64,000 nt of DNA from Chloroflexaceae bacterium (GTDB lineage: Bacteria > Chloroflexota > Chloroflexia > Chloroflexales > Chloroflexaceae), in the NCBI GenBank assembly GCA_025057155.1, contig JANWYD010000014.1, forward strand, positions 62,001-126,000, written 5' to 3'. The number at the start of each line of letters is the position of its first letter. The first letter of the stretch is position 1. Below are positions 33,456 to 42,914 of this stretch, in pieces. Below the pieces are notes generated by a model. That model did not search any database and had not been told where the DNA came from. It was given only the letters and a program-made list of their open reading frames with translations. Both the position numbers and the translations under genes were made by a program.

Positions 33456-34739
33456 TCAACTCCGCATCAGCGGGATCACCTCGCCCGCCATGCTGGGCAT
33501 TACCCCGGCGGTCCAGACCGGATCGAGGCCCAGCGGGTCGAGCTGGGCGTGGCGGCGCAGGGCGCGAGTGAACAGGTTGGCGAGCATATTCACGCCGGCC
33601 CACCCGTGGATGGGCGAGAAGATGAACTCGGTGCCCCACTTGGCCACCACGCCGTGCCCGATCAGGGGGTTGGCGGTAATGATATTGGAGATGACCAGAT
33701 CGGGCTGTTCCTCGGCGATGGAGCGGAGCTGGCGTTCGAAATTGGCCTGTTCAACCAGGCGCACCCCCTCCAGGGCCTGCAACTCGCGGCTGTGGAAACG
33801 CCGGTTAATATAGGGAGTGGAGCACTCCAGCACCTCGGCCCCCGCGGCGCGCAGAAAGCGCGCCAGGGGCAGCTCGAGAAGCGTATCGGCGGCGAAGAAG
33901 ACCTTCTTGCCGCGCAGCAGGTCGGTATGGTGCTTGATGCGTTCCCAGGCCTGAGCCTCCCGTTCTGCGAGATCCGCCTTCAGGCCGAACTCGGCGGCCA
34001 GATCCTCCCAGAAGGCGCGGCAGCCGTCGGGGCCGAAGGGGAAGAGCGACGTGAGCACGGTGCAGCCGCGCTCGTTTGCGAGCTGGTTGGCAACCTTCGG
34101 CAGAAACGGCTGCAGCGGGGCGACCACCGTGCCGGGGCCGATCGGCGGCAGTTCGTGGAAATGGTTGGCGGGCAGGAACCCGGCCACGGGAATGCCGAGA
34201 CGGGCGGCCTCGAGGGCGAAATCGTCGGCGGTCGCGTCGTTGACCGAGCCGAGGAAGACCACGCGCCGGTCATCGGGCGGGGCCATCGGGCAGAAGGGCA
34301 GCAGCGCCTGCAGCACCGAATCCTCGCTCTGGGCGAAGGTGTAATCCAGCCCCGAAGCCGGCACGAACAGCACCGGCACCTCCGGCGTGCTCACCGAGTG
34401 GGCCAGACCCTCGAACTCCACCTTCATTACCTCGGGCGTGCATGATGAGAGCAAAAAGATCACCGAGGGCCGGTGTTCGCGTTTGATCTCCTCGATCTGG
34501 TCGGCAATGTGCGGCTGCGCCGAACTCAGATCGCCCTCCTCAAGTAGCGAGACGGCGAAACGGGGCCGGGCGAAGATCATCACGCCGAGGGTGTTCTGGA
34601 GCAGATGAGCGCAGGTGTGGGTGCCCAGGATCAGGAAGAAGCTGTCCTTGATCTTCTGGTAGAGCCAGCCGACGCTCACCAGACCGCAGAACGAATGGTA
34701 GAGACCGTCTTCGCGCGTAAAGGTTGCCTTCGGGGGCAT
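33456..34739 (-). CDS. bchN: Light-independent protochlorophyllide reductase subunit N
   Basis: About 427 residues from the ATG at 34739. The frame is open upstream, but that part covers the promoter. [19 protein letters not shown] supplies Cys18, [10 protein letters not shown] Cys43, and [11 protein letters not shown] Cys100. These three Cys complete the NB cluster together with BchB Asp36. Also present are [14 protein letters not shown] and [13 protein letters not shown]. It is the first gene of the bchN-bchB-bciB-bchL group. A GGGAGAG ribosome-binding site precedes it. Confidence 0.97.
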   Translation of the reverse strand: MPPKATFTREDGLYHSFCGLVSVGWLYQKIKDSFFLILGTHTCAHLLQNTLGVMIFARPRFAVSLLEEGDLSSAQPHIADQIEEIKREHRPSVIFLLSSCTPEVMKVEFEGLAHSVSTPEVPVLFVPASGLDYTFAQSEDSVLQALLPFCPMAPPDDRRVVFLGSVNDATADDFALEAARLGIPVAGFLPANHFHELPPIGPGTVVAPLQPFLPKVANQLANERGCTVLTSLFPFGPDGCRAFWEDLAAEFGLKADLAEREAQAWERIKHHTDLLRGKKVFFAADTLLELPLARFLRAAGAEVLECSTPYINRRFHSRELQALEGVRLVEQANFERQLRSIAEEQPDLVISNIITANPLIGHGVVAKWGTEFIFSPIHGWAGVNMLANLFTRALRRHAQLDPLGLDPVWTAGVMPSMAGEVIPLMRS

Positions 34740-34796
34740 AGCTCTCTCCCTTGGGAAAGCCCGGTTCGTCGCAGATTGGGCCACGGCGTTTCCCGC

Positions 34797-34826
34797 ATTA
34801 TAACACTTTATGAAAGGATGTGTTAT
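34797..34826 (-). promoter_or_regulatory. bchN promoter with inverted-repeat operator
   Basis: On the minus strand a perfect TATAAT (34802-34797) lies about 60 bp before bchN; the -35 position reads only TAACAC. An inverted repeat ATAACAC (34800-34806) / GTGTTAT (34820-34826) has its half-sites 20 bp centre to centre, one on the -10 and one on the -35. This looks like a repressor or activator site for the protochlorophyllide reductase genes. The protein is not known. Confidence 0.55.
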
Positions 34827-34858
34827 ATAAACATTTTTCGTGCATAAGGTGTGCAAGC

Positions 34859-35791
34859 TCAACCGGCCCAGTCGCGCGGAACCAGGAAGCGCGCCATCTC
34901 GGCCTCGGGCGAGCCGGGTGGGGGCATGTACCGGAACTCCCAGCGGGCCAGCGGCGGCAGCGACATCAGAATGGCCTCGATATCGCCCTCGGTTTGCAGC
35001 CCGAAGCGGGTGCCGCGGTCGAGCGCCAGGTTGAACTCGACGTAGCGGCCGCGCCGGTAGAGTTGCCAGCGGCGTTCACGCTCGCCGTAGGGTGTTGCCA
35101 GGCGACGACGCACCAGCGGCAGGTAGGCGGCCAGGATGGTGGCGGCGCCATCGCGAACGAAGGCCAGCGTCCGCTCGAAGCTCTCTTCATCGGGGAGACT
35201 CAGATCGTCGAAGAAGATCCCCCCGATGCCGCGCATCTCGTGGCGATGAGGCAGGTAGAAGTAGCGGTCGCACCAGTCCTTCACCGTCGGATAATCCACC
35301 ACCCCGTGCCGCTCGACGTAGGCCTTGAGGGTGACGTGGAAGTGGCGCGCGTCCTCCTCGAAGCCGTAGGAAGGCGTCAGGTCCATGCCGCCGCCGAACC
35401 AGCGCTCCATGCCGGCCTCGAAGTAGCGAAAGTTGGCGTGGAAGGCGGGCGCATAGGGGTTGCGCGGGTGCAGCACCATCGAGACGCCGGTGGCGAAGAA
35501 GGGAAGCCCGCGCGTGCCTGGCTTCTCCTGGTAGATGCTCGGCGGCGCCTCGTCTCCGTAGACGGCGGAGACATTTACCCCGGCGCGCTCGAAAACCGCG
35601 CCCTCGGTGAGCACGCGAGCCGTGCCGCCGCCTCCACCGGGGCGCTCCCAGGTCACTCCATCGAATCGGCCGGGAGGCAGGCCGGTACAGGTTGCGCCCT
35701 CCCGCTCCACTTCCTCGAAGCCCGCGATGAGGGCTGCTTGCGCCTCGCGCATGATCCCATGGACCTGTTCACGGGTGTCGGTCAGGGTCAT
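34859..35791 (-). CDS. hemF: Coproporphyrinogen III oxidase, oxygen-dependent
   Basis: A 310-residue protein matching HemF throughout: [33 protein letters not shown] with the conserved His, [30 protein letters not shown], and [18 protein letters not shown]. It converts coproporphyrinogen III to protoporphyrinogen IX with O2. The oxygen-independent HemN is encoded 15 kb upstream in the same cluster. The stop is only 30 bp from the bchN operator. Confidence 0.96.
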   Translation of the reverse strand: MTLTDTREQVHGIMREAQAALIAGFEEVEREGATCTGLPPGRFDGVTWERPGGGGGTARVLTEGAVFERAGVNVSAVYGDEAPPSIYQEKPGTRGLPFFATGVSMVLHPRNPYAPAFHANFRYFEAGMERWFGGGMDLTPSYGFEEDARHFHVTLKAYVERHGVVDYPTVKDWCDRYFYLPHRHEMRGIGGIFFDDLSLPDEESFERTLAFVRDGAATILAAYLPLVRRRLATPYGERERRWQLYRRGRYVEFNLALDRGTRFGLQTEGDIEAILMSLPPLARWEFRYMPPPGSPEAEMARFLVPRDWAG

Positions 35792-35825
35792 CAGGTTTTC
35801 TCTCCGTTGCTCTGTTATGCTGAAA

Positions 35826-35854
35826 GGGCGGGGATACCTGGTTTCCCCACGCCC
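35826..35854. repeat. Family C palindrome, copy 6
   Basis: GGGCGGGGATACCTGG then TTTCCCCACGCCC in the leader of hemF, with one mismatch pair. A second partial arm follows (AAAAAGTGGGGAAAGCC). Confidence 0.6.
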
Positions 35855-35896
35855 CTGCCGAAAAAGTGGGGAAAGCCTCTCCCTCGATCATCATTT

Positions 35897-36030
35897 TCTG
35901 TGAACGAAGTTTTTCGAAGCCTCCGCCCCCTCTCCAACCCTTCCCCGCCGGGGGAGGTGGTCCGGCGCCTCCCCCCAACAGGGGGAGGTTGGGAGGGGGG
36001 CGGAAATGCCAGAAACTTCGCTTACGGACT
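35897..36030. repeat. Family A repeat, copy 6
   Basis: Ends TCTGTGAACGAAGTTTTTCG and AGAAACTTCGCTTACGGACTA. ATCATTT occurs on both sides (35890-35896 and 36031-36037), a possible 7-bp target-site duplication. From 36045 to 36120 there is a degenerate family C tract (GAAGCCGGTTTTCCAACG, then GCAACCGGGTTTCCCGCC). Confidence 0.85.
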
Positions 36031-36123
36031 AATCATTTGTAGAAGCCGGTTTTCCAACGCTCCTGCGAAAGACCGGGGAAATCCTCTGCCTCGTGAGGTT
36101 GGAGCAACCGGGTTTCCCGCCAT

Positions 36124-38046
36124 TCACCCCAGCGCCTCGCGCGCCTCGGCATAGTTGCGATAGACCGCCTGCGGCATATTGATCCCTTCCAGGCGCGCGC
36201 CGAGCAGACGCCGGAAGAAGGCGTTGGTGGAGTAGCGGGTCGAAGAGAGAAAGTACCGCTCCGTATTGCGCCGGACCATGGCGTAGAAGGCGTCGGCGGC
36301 GGCGGGGTTGAGGTTGAAGTTGTCGTAGTTGACGATCACGTTGACGCGCCGGCCCAGGCTCTGGAAGTAGCCGTCCAGGAACGCCGAGAGCTTCGCCACG
36401 TCATCTTCGGTGACCAGGTTCAGGCCCTCGAAATTGGCGTAGCAGATGTTGGCCTCGGGATCGTAGTGAACCCGCTCTTCGAGCCGCAGCACCGCCTGCT
36501 GCGACAGCCCCATCGCGCGCTCGGCGAAGATGCGCGGGTCCATCAGGCGCAGGTTGGGGCTGATGAGCGGGCGAAACTCCATCCGCGCGAGCACATCGCG
36601 TTCGAGGTCGAGTCCCGGAGCGATTTCGAGCAACTCCAGCCCTTCGGCGGTCAGGCGGAAGAGGGCCCGTTCGGTGATGTAGCGCACCTGCTGGCCGCGC
36701 CGGGCGGCGAAGGGGCCGCTGAAGGTCACCTGTTCCACACGGCGCACGAACTTGCGCTGCCCGCCTTCCTGCTGGATGCGCACCTGCCCTTCCTCGATCG
36801 TCACGATGGCGTCGCTGGTCAGTGTGCCGAGGAAGAACAGGTTGCGGGCGTTCTGGCTGATGTTGATGAACCCCCCTGCCCCGGCGAGGCGCGCGCCGAA
36901 GCGGCTGACGTTGACGTTGCCCCGTTCGTCTACCTGAGCCATGCCGAGGTAGGCCTGGTCCAGCCCGCCGCCGTCGTAGAAGTCGAACTGGTTGGGCTGG
37001 TCAATGATCGCCTGGGGGTTGGTGACGGCGCCGAAGCTCAACCCGCCGGCGGGAATGCCGCCCACGCCGCCCGGCTCGACCGTCAGGGTGATCAGGTCGA
37101 GGATGCCTTCCTCGTTGGCCACTGCGGCCACGCCCTCGGGCATGCCGATGCCGAGGTTGACCACGGCGTTGATGGTGAGGAACTGCGCGGCGCGGCGGGC
37201 GATGACCTTGCGCGGCGTGAGCGGCAGGGGCGGAAGGCGCCCGCGGGGGGCGCGCACCTCGCCGGTGTAAGCCGGGTTGTAGGGTTCGCCGAAGGTCTGC
37301 GGATGCAGTTCGGGCGGGGCGATTACCACGCAGTCCACCAGGATGCCGGGGACCTTGACCTCCTTGGGATTGCGCACGTGCTCGGTCGTCACCCGTTCAA
37401 CCTGGGCGATGACGATGCCGCCGGAGTTTTTGACGGCCTGGGCGATCGCCAGACTCTCCAGGGTCAGCGCCTCGCGCTCCATGGTGAGGTTGCCCTCTTC
37501 ATCGGCGGTCGTGGCGCGGATCAGCCCGATGGAGATGGGAAAGGCGGGATAGAAGAGATACTCCTTGCCGTCCAGTTCCACCACTTTAACCACTTCATCG
37601 GTGCTGATGGCGTTCAGCCTTCCGCCTTCGAGGCGCGGGTCAACGAAGGTATGCAGGCCGACGTGGGTGATCACGCCGGGCTTGCGGCCGGCGATGGCCC
37701 GAAACAGGTGCGAGATGACGCCCTGGGGGAGACAGTAGGCGCGGATCTTGCCTTCGAGGGCCATGCGCCCGAGCGCCGGCGCCAGACCCCAGTGCCCGCC
37801 GATGGCGCGGGCCACCAGCCCCTCGTGGGCCAGGTGGTTCAGGCCCCGCTGCCGCCCATCGCCCTGCCCGGCGGCGAAGACCAGACCCAGATTGCGGGGC
37901 GAGCCGGTTTCCAGAAAGCGGCGCTCCAGCGCCACGGCCAGGGCTTCGGGGAAGCCGATGCCCACGAACCCTCCCGTTGCCACAGTATCGTCGTCCAGGA
38001 TCACCCGCACCGCCTCTTCCGCGCTGATTACTTTGTTGCGTTTCAT
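36124..38046 (-). CDS. Acyl-CoA:acetate/3-ketoacid CoA-transferase, alpha-beta fused, with C-terminal extension
   Basis: A 640-residue protein of the propionate CoA-transferase/YdiF type (family I). The alpha half has [30 protein letters not shown]. The beta half has [19 protein letters not shown] and the catalytic glutamate Glu324 in [19 protein letters not shown]. Usual members are about 520 residues; here the last 110 or so ([18 protein letters not shown] to the end) look like a separate small domain. It moves CoA between carboxylic acids. It lies between hemL and hemF without an obvious pathway link, although CoA-transferases serve 3-hydroxypropionate-type and acetate metabolism in these phototrophs. 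Confidence 0.85.
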   Translation of the reverse strand: MKRNKVISAEEAVRVILDDDTVATGGFVGIGFPEALAVALERRFLETGSPRNLGLVFAAGQGDGRQRGLNHLAHEGLVARAIGGHWGLAPALGRMALEGKIRAYCLPQGVISHLFRAIAGRKPGVITHVGLHTFVDPRLEGGRLNAISTDEVVKVVELDGKEYLFYPAFPISIGLIRATTADEEGNLTMEREALTLESLAIAQAVKNSGGIVIAQVERVTTEHVRNPKEVKVPGILVDCVVIAPPELHPQTFGEPYNPAYTGEVRAPRGRLPPLPLTPRKVIARRAAQFLTINAVVNLGIGMPEGVAAVANEEGILDLITLTVEPGGVGGIPAGGLSFGAVTNPQAIIDQPNQFDFYDGGGLDQAYLGMAQVDERGNVNVSRFGARLAGAGGFINISQNARNLFFLGTLTSDAIVTIEEGQVRIQQEGGQRKFVRRVEQVTFSGPFAARRGQQVRYITERALFRLTAEGLELLEIAPGLDLERDVLARMEFRPLISPNLRLMDPRIFAERAMGLSQQAVLRLEERVHYDPEANICYANFEGLNLVTEDDVAKLSAFLDGYFQSLGRRVNVIVNYDNFNLNPAAADAFYAMVRRNTERYFLSSTRYSTNAFFRRLLGARLEGINMPQAVYRNYAEAREALG

Positions 38047-38117
38047 CGTCGTCCTTGCTGCTGCTCGTGGCCTGTCCGGTCAACTTCTTTAACCTTACGT
38101 TCCTCCGGGTTGAAGCA

Positions 38118-38145
38118 CGTCGGGGAAACCCGGTTTTCCTGCCTC
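38118..38145. repeat. Family C palindrome, copy 7
   Basis: CGTCGGGGAAACCCGG then TTTTCCTGCC between hemL and the CoA-transferase gene; the right arm is imperfect. Confidence 0.55.
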
Positions 38146-38203
38146 GAAGTTGAACCGGCAACACTTCACAGCAGCAAGGATACCGCAAAACGACGAACAC
38201 GCG

Positions 38204-39517
38204 CTAGGCCAGGGCCAGCGCCTCGCGCGCGGCGGCCAGGGTGCGTTCCACCTCATCGGGGCCATGGGCGGCGCTGAGGAAGCCGGCTTCGAACTGCGAC
38301 GGCGCCAGGTAGACCCCCCGTTCGCACATAGCCCAGAAGAAGCGCCCGTAGCGCTGCGGGTCCACCAGACGTCTGGCCTCGGCCCAGTTGGTGACGCGCG
38401 CGTCGCTCTCCTTCAAGAAGTAGAACCCGAACATCGTGCCGACCTGGCCCACCTGAAGCGGAATCTCACATTCTTCGGCCAGGGCGCGCAGACCGGCGGC
38501 CAGTTCAGCGGCGCAGGCGGCGGCCCGATCAAAGGGCGTCACGCCCTGCTCGGAGGTGAAGGCGGTGTTGAGCGTCGCCAGTCCGGCGGCCATGGCCAGG
38601 GGGTTGCCCGAAAGCGTGCCGGCCTGGTACATCGGCCCGGCGGGAGCGACCATCTGCATGATCGGCGCCTTGCCGGCATAGGCGCCCACGGGCAGGCCGC
38701 CGCCGATGACCTTGCCCAGGCAGGTCAGATCCGGATCAAGGCCCCACAGGCCCTGGGCCCCGCCGGGGGCGACGCGGAAGCCGGTCATCACCTCGTCGAG
38801 GATCAGCAAGGCCCCGTGCTCGCGGGTCAGCGTCCGCAGCCCCTCGAGGAACCCCGGTTCGGGGAGCACAAAGCCCATGTTGGCGGCGATCGGCTCGACG
38901 ATCACCGCGGCGATCTGCGCGCCGTAGTGGTCAAAGAGGCGCCGCACCGCCTCCAGGTCGTTGTATTCGGCGGTGAGCGTGTCGGCGGCGGTGCTGGCGG
39001 TGACGCCGGGGCTGTCGGGCAGGCCCAGAGTGGCTACGCCCGAGCCGGCCTGCACCAGCAGCATATCGGCGTGCCCGTGGTAGCAGCCGGTGAACTTGAC
39101 GATCTTGTCGCGGCCGGTGTAGGCGCGCGCCAGACGCAGGGCGCTCATGGTCGCCTCGGTGCCGGAGTTGACGAAGCGCACCTGCTCGAGTCCGGGCATC
39201 AGCTCCAGCACGCGCCGGGCCAGGGCCGTCTCCAGTTCGGTTGGCGCCCCGAAGCTGGAGCCGCGCGCCACCTGGGCCTGGACGGCCTCAACCACCGCCG
39301 GGTGGGCGTGGCCGAGGAGCAGCGGCCCCCAGGAGAGCACGTAGTCAATATAGCTATTGCCGTCGGCGTCCCAGATATAGGCGCCCTGGCCGCGTTCGAT
39401 AAACAGCGGCGTGCCGCCGACGCCGCGAAAGGCCCGTACCGGCGAGTTGACTCCGCCGGGGATCAGCCGGACGGCCTCGGCGTAGAGTTCTTTCGAGCGG
39501 GCGTAGCGATCGCTCAT
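38204..39517 (-). CDS. hemL: Glutamate-1-semialdehyde 2,1-aminomutase
   Basis: A 437-residue PLP enzyme of the C5 pathway. It starts [23 protein letters not shown]. Other motifs are [43 protein letters not shown] and [15 protein letters not shown]. The PLP-binding Lys269 is in [17 protein letters not shown]. It turns glutamate-1-semialdehyde into 5-aminolevulinate. With hemA in the same cluster it shows that ALA comes from glutamyl-tRNA and not from glycine. Confidence 0.97.
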   Translation of the reverse strand: MSDRYARSKELYAEAVRLIPGGVNSPVRAFRGVGGTPLFIERGQGAYIWDADGNSYIDYVLSWGPLLLGHAHPAVVEAVQAQVARGSSFGAPTELETALARRVLELMPGLEQVRFVNSGTEATMSALRLARAYTGRDKIVKFTGCYHGHADMLLVQAGSGVATLGLPDSPGVTASTAADTLTAEYNDLEAVRRLFDHYGAQIAAVIVEPIAANMGFVLPEPGFLEGLRTLTREHGALLILDEVMTGFRVAPGGAQGLWGLDPDLTCLGKVIGGGLPVGAYAGKAPIMQMVAPAGPMYQAGTLSGNPLAMAAGLATLNTAFTSEQGVTPFDRAAACAAELAAGLRALAEECEIPLQVGQVGTMFGFYFLKESDARVTNWAEARRLVDPQRYGRFFWAMCERGVYLAPSQFEAGFLSAAHGPDEVERTLAAAREALALA

Positions 39518-39554
39518 GGTTCACTCCGTGGCTTTGAGAGCCTGTCAGCATAAC

Positions 39555-39693
39555 TGGTCGGTGAACGAAGTTTTTCGGTAACCCTGCCTCCTCCCCAACC
39601 CTCCCCCGCTGGGGGAGGGAGTCCGGCGCTTCTCCCCAACGGGGAGAGGTTGGGAAGAGGGCGGAAATTCAAGGAAACTTCGTTCACAGACTA
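39555..39693. repeat. Family A repeat, copy 7
   Basis: From CTGGTCGGTGAACGAAG with TTTTTCGGTAACC to GGAAACTTCG plus TTCACAGACTA. The left terminus is altered (TCGGTG for TCTGTG). It lies in the gap between hemE and hemL. Confidence 0.82.
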
Positions 39694-39703
39694 AAAACTC
39701 CTG

Positions 39704-39740
39704 GGGGTAAGTGGGGAAACCGGGTTGCCCCACGCCCCTG
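39704..39740. repeat. Family C palindrome, copy 8
   Basis: GTGGGGAAACCGGG then TTGCCCCACGCCC, immediately beside family A copy 7 and 20 bp past the hemE stop. Confidence 0.65.
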
Positions 39741-39760
39741 CCTGAGGAGAGGTCCAGGGT

Positions 39761-40801
39761 TCACACGCGATACCCCTGAACGAACTCCACCAGACGGCGC
39801 ACGTTATCTTCGGGCGTTTCGGTGAGGATGCCGTGGCCGAGGTTGAAGATGTGGCCGGGGCGCCCGGCGGCCTGCTCGAGGATGGCCCGCGCGCGGCGCT
39901 CGATCTCGGGCCAGGGGCCGTGGAGCGCCGTGGGGTCCAGGTTCCCCTGCACGGCCACGTCTGGGCCGAGCCGGGCCCAGCCATCGTCGAGGCGGATGCG
40001 CCAGTCAAGGCCAATGACCTCGGCCCCGGTTTCCCGCAGCAGGGGCAGCATGCCGTTCAGATCGGTGCCGAAGTAGACCACCGGAGGCGCCTGGCCAGGA
40101 GCAAAAGCGGCGCGGAACCGGCCGATAGCCCGCTGGAGGTGCGGCAGCACATACTCGCGGAAATCATCAGGGGCCAGCGTGCCGGCCCAGGAGTCGAAGA
40201 TCTGCACCACATCGGCGCCAGCGCGCACCTGGGCCGCGAGGTAGTCCGCCACCAGGGCGGCCAGTTTCTCCATCAGCAGGTTCCAGCTTGCCGGGTCGCT
40301 GTACATCAGCACCTTGGTGCGGCGGTACTCATGGCTGCCTCCGCCCTCGATGGCGTAGCTGGCGAGGGTGAACGGCGCTCCGCTGAAGCCGTAGAGGGCC
40401 GTGTCGGGGGGCAGGGCCCGCTTCACCAGGCGCAGCGCCTCCAGGGTGTACCCCGAAGCCTCCTCGGCCACGTAGGGCCGCAGGGCCTCAATGTCGGCGC
40501 GGCTGCGGATGGGGTTGTGGATGACCGGACCCTCGCCCTTCTCGAAGGTAAGTTGGATGCCGATGCCCTCCAGCGGCGGCAGAATGTCGGCAAAGATAAT
40601 CGCCGCATCCATGTGGAAGGCCTCGATCGGCTGGAGGGTCACCTCGGCGGCCACCTCGGGCCGTTTGACCATTTCGAGGAACCCGTGGCGCTCGCGCACG
40701 GCCCGGTAGACGGACATATAGCGACCCGCCTGGCGCATCAACCAGATGGGCGTGCGGTCGGTCGGTTCGCGCCGGCAGGCGGCCAGAATACGGTTGGTCA
40801 T
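39761..40801 (-). CDS. hemE: Uroporphyrinogen decarboxylase
   Basis: About 346 residues from the ATG at 40801, 10 bp after the hemB stop. The two signatures are present: [19 protein letters not shown] at the N-terminus and [19 protein letters not shown] in the centre. Also [17 protein letters not shown], with the catalytic Asp, and [16 protein letters not shown] at the end. It removes four carboxyl groups from uroporphyrinogen III to give coproporphyrinogen III, the haem/chlorophyll branch that competes with SUMT (the last domain of the cobalamin fusion). Confidence 0.97.
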   Translation of the reverse strand: MTNRILAACRREPTDRTPIWLMRQAGRYMSVYRAVRERHGFLEMVKRPEVAAEVTLQPIEAFHMDAAIIFADILPPLEGIGIQLTFEKGEGPVIHNPIRSRADIEALRPYVAEEASGYTLEALRLVKRALPPDTALYGFSGAPFTLASYAIEGGGSHEYRRTKVLMYSDPASWNLLMEKLAALVADYLAAQVRAGADVVQIFDSWAGTLAPDDFREYVLPHLQRAIGRFRAAFAPGQAPPVVYFGTDLNGMLPLLRETGAEVIGLDWRIRLDDGWARLGPDVAVQGNLDPTALHGPWPEIERRARAILEQAAGRPGHIFNLGHGILTETPEDNVRRLVEFVQGYRV

Positions 40802-40811
40802 GGGGGTCTCC

Positions 40812-41825
40812 TTACCCGCGGAGCCAGCGCGCGGCATCTTTGGCCCAGTAGGTGATAATCAGGTCGGCGCCGGCGCGGGCAATCGCGGTCAGCGTCTCCA
40901 TGGCGACGCGCCGCTCATCAATCCAGCCCTTCTCGGCGGCGGCCCTGACCATGCTGTACTCGCCGCTCACCTGGTAGGCGGCCAGGGGCAAATCGAAGCG
41001 GTCGCGCACCTGGCGGATGATGTCGAGGTAGGCCAGGGCCGGTTTGACCATCAGCAGATCGGCCCCCTCGTCAACATCGAGAGCCACTTCGCGCAGGGCC
41101 TCGCGGCGGTTGGCCGGGTCCATCTGGTACTCGCTGCGATCGCCAAAGCTCGGAGGACTCTCGGCGGCATCGCGGAAGGGGCCGTAGAAGCTCGAGGCGA
41201 ACTTGGCGGCGTAACTCATGATGGCCGTCTCGTGCAGGCCGGCCAGGTCCAGGGCGGTGCGAATGCGGGCCACCATGCCGTCAATCATCCCCGACGGGGC
41301 GATAATGTCGGCCCCGGCCTGGGCGTGCACCACCGCGGCCTTGCCCAGGATCTCCAGGGTGGGGTCGTTGAGCAAGTATCCTTCGGCCAGACGTTCGTTG
41401 TAATACTTGCTCCGAGGAACGTTGATGATTCCGCAGTGCCCATGATTCGTATATTCGCAGCAGCACATGTCGGAAATGACAATCAGTTCTGGCACGGCGC
41501 GTTTGATGGCGGCGGCGGCCCGGGGCACAATGCCATCGGGGTCGAAGTTCTCGCTGCCCAGTTCGTCTTTATGGGCGGGAATGCCGAAGAGCAGCACGGC
41601 GGGGATGCCCAGTTCGGCCAGGGCCTCGGCCTCGCGCACCGCCATATCAACCGAGAGTTGCGCATGGCCGGGCATCGAGGCGATGGGGCGCACGATCCCG
41701 CTGCCATGGCGGATGAACAGTGGCGCGATCAACTGGTCAATCCGCGGCGCCGTCTCGCGCACCATGCGCCGCAACGTGGCTGTGCGGCGCAACCGCCGCG
41801 GCCGAATGGTAGGAAACCCGGACAT
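40812..41825 (-). CDS. hemB: Delta-aminolevulinic acid dehydratase (porphobilinogen synthase)
   Basis: A 337-residue enzyme. The Zn-type metal site is [14 protein letters not shown] (Cys121-123 and Cys131), so it should be a zinc enzyme rather than the Mg/Asp type of many phototrophs. The substrate-binding lysines are Lys208 in [15 protein letters not shown] and Lys261 in [12 protein letters not shown]. It condenses two ALA molecules to porphobilinogen. Strand and spacing show one transcription unit with hemE. A 13-bp hairpin lies just upstream of its start. Confidence 0.97.
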   Translation of the reverse strand: MSGFPTIRPRRLRRTATLRRMVRETAPRIDQLIAPLFIRHGSGIVRPIASMPGHAQLSVDMAVREAEALAELGIPAVLLFGIPAHKDELGSENFDPDGIVPRAAAAIKRAVPELIVISDMCCCEYTNHGHCGIINVPRSKYYNERLAEGYLLNDPTLEILGKAAVVHAQAGADIIAPSGMIDGMVARIRTALDLAGLHETAIMSYAAKFASSFYGPFRDAAESPPSFGDRSEYQMDPANRREALREVALDVDEGADLLMVKPALAYLDIIRQVRDRFDLPLAAYQVSGEYSMVRAAAEKGWIDERRVAMETLTAIARAGADLIITYWAKDAARWLRG

Positions 41826-41845
41826 GCGCGTTCCTCCTTTGTGTC

Positions 41846-41876
41846 GTCGAGAGGCGCCTCCAGGGCGCCTCTCGAC
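41846..41876 (-). promoter_or_regulatory. 13-bp hairpin between hemD and hemB
   Basis: GTCGAGAGGCGCC (41846-41858) pairs exactly with GGCGCCTCTCGAC (41864-41876) around a 5-base loop, 20 bp before the hemB start. There is no T-run on either strand, so a role in RNA processing or translation is as likely as termination. A degenerate family C palindrome follows at 41894-41930. Confidence 0.5.
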
Positions 41877-41893
41877 ATCCCTCTACATTCAGT

Positions 41894-41930
41894 GGGGGTG
41901 TGAGGAAACCCGGTCTCCCCGCACCCCTCC
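41894..41930. repeat. Family C palindrome, copy 9 (degenerate)
   Basis: GGGTGTGAGGAAACCCGG then TCTCCCCGCACCCC; one G in the left arm became A. It is in the hemD-hemB gap. Confidence 0.5.
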
Positions 41931-41954
41931 AACCGGTCGGGGGTTGCGGGAAGT

Positions 41955-42776
41955 CTATGGTTCCCTGCGCCCCTCCTGGCGGTAATGGGCCACCAGGGCC
42001 TCCAGCAGACCCGCTTCGGTCGAGACGGCGGCAACCACGGCGGGCGACAGGCCCAGTTCGCGGCAGGTTTCGGCCGTCGAGGGGCCGATACAGGCGACCA
42101 GGCAGCGCCTCGCCGCCTCCAGGCCCTCGACGCCCACCTGCCGGGCGAAGTAGCGCGCGGTGGAGCCGCTGGTGAAGAGCAGCGCATCAATCGCGCCCTC
42201 GCGCAGCCAGGCCGCCAGTTCCTCGCCGCCGGGCGCCGGCACGGTGCGGTAGGCCACCACCCGGTCCACCTGCGCGCCAGCGGCGCGCAGGCGCTCCTCC
42301 AGCTCCGGGCGGGCAATGTCAGCATTGGGCAGCAGCACGCGCCGCCCTGCCAGGTCGCCCATTGCGGCGACCAGTTCGGCGCCCATGAAGCGTTCAGGCA
42401 CGGCGGCAGGCTCGGCGCCCAGCAGTTCGCGGCAGGCGGCGGCGGTGGCGGGGCCGACCGCACCGATCTTCAGCGACAGGCGATGGGCCAGGCGCGGCGC
42501 ACGTTCGCCCAGGGCCTGAGCCACCACCTCGACCGCGGTGACGCTCGTCAGCAGCAGCCATTCGTACATCCCCGCCTCCAGCCGGCTCATGGCTTCGGCC
42601 AGAGCCGCCGGGTCCTCGGGCGGGGCATAGGCGATGGTCGGGCGCAGCACCGGCGTCGCGCCCAGGGCCGTCAGGCGCGCTGCCAGTTCATCGCCGCGCC
42701 CGGCGGCGCGCGGTACCAGCACTCGCAGTCCCGCCAGGGGCAGGCGGTCGGATTGTGGGCGTTGCGTGTCAGACAT
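41955..42776 (-). CDS. hemD: Uroporphyrinogen-III synthase
   Basis: About 273 residues from the ATG at 42776; the open frame upstream is octamer-repeat DNA. The family is weakly conserved, but the usual marks are here: RVLVPRAAGRGDELAARL, YEWLLLTSVTAVEVV, KIGAVGPATAAACRELLGAEP, GRRVLLPNADIARPELEERL, RVVAYRTVP and LLFTSGSTARYFARQVG. It closes the linear tetrapyrrole made by HemC with inversion of ring D. Position between hemC and hemB supports the call. Confidence 0.93.
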   Translation of the reverse strand: MSDTQRPQSDRLPLAGLRVLVPRAAGRGDELAARLTALGATPVLRPTIAYAPPEDPAALAEAMSRLEAGMYEWLLLTSVTAVEVVAQALGERAPRLAHRLSLKIGAVGPATAAACRELLGAEPAAVPERFMGAELVAAMGDLAGRRVLLPNADIARPELEERLRAAGAQVDRVVAYRTVPAPGGEELAAWLREGAIDALLFTSGSTARYFARQVGVEGLEAARRCLVACIGPSTAETCRELGLSPAVVAAVSTEAGLLEALVAHYRQEGRREP

Positions 42777-42802
42777 GTGTGGCTCCGCCGGGGAGCGTGG
42801 AA

Positions 42803-42914
42803 ATGTGGAGGTGTGGAGCTGTGGAGGTGTGGAGGTGCAGGGTTTTCTCTCCCCCGCTGTCCGCCTCTCCAACTCTCCGACTCTCCAGCTCCACAGCTCC
42901 ACACCTCCACACCT
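42803..42914. repeat. Octamer arrays (family G) between hemC and hemD
   Basis: GTGGAGGT/GTGGAGCT units at 42803-42838, then a spacer with AACTCTCCGACTCTCC, then CAGCTCCACAGCTCCAC and CACCTCCACACCTC at 42886-42914. The two parts run in opposite sense and could fold into one long hairpin. The second array reaches the hemC stop codon (42915-42917). Confidence 0.88.

Noticed and set aside
34797-34860. PpsR/CrtJ binding site (TGT-N12-ACA)
   Set aside because: The half-sites found do not fit the 12-base spacing; only the ATAACAC/GTGTTAT pair is supported.
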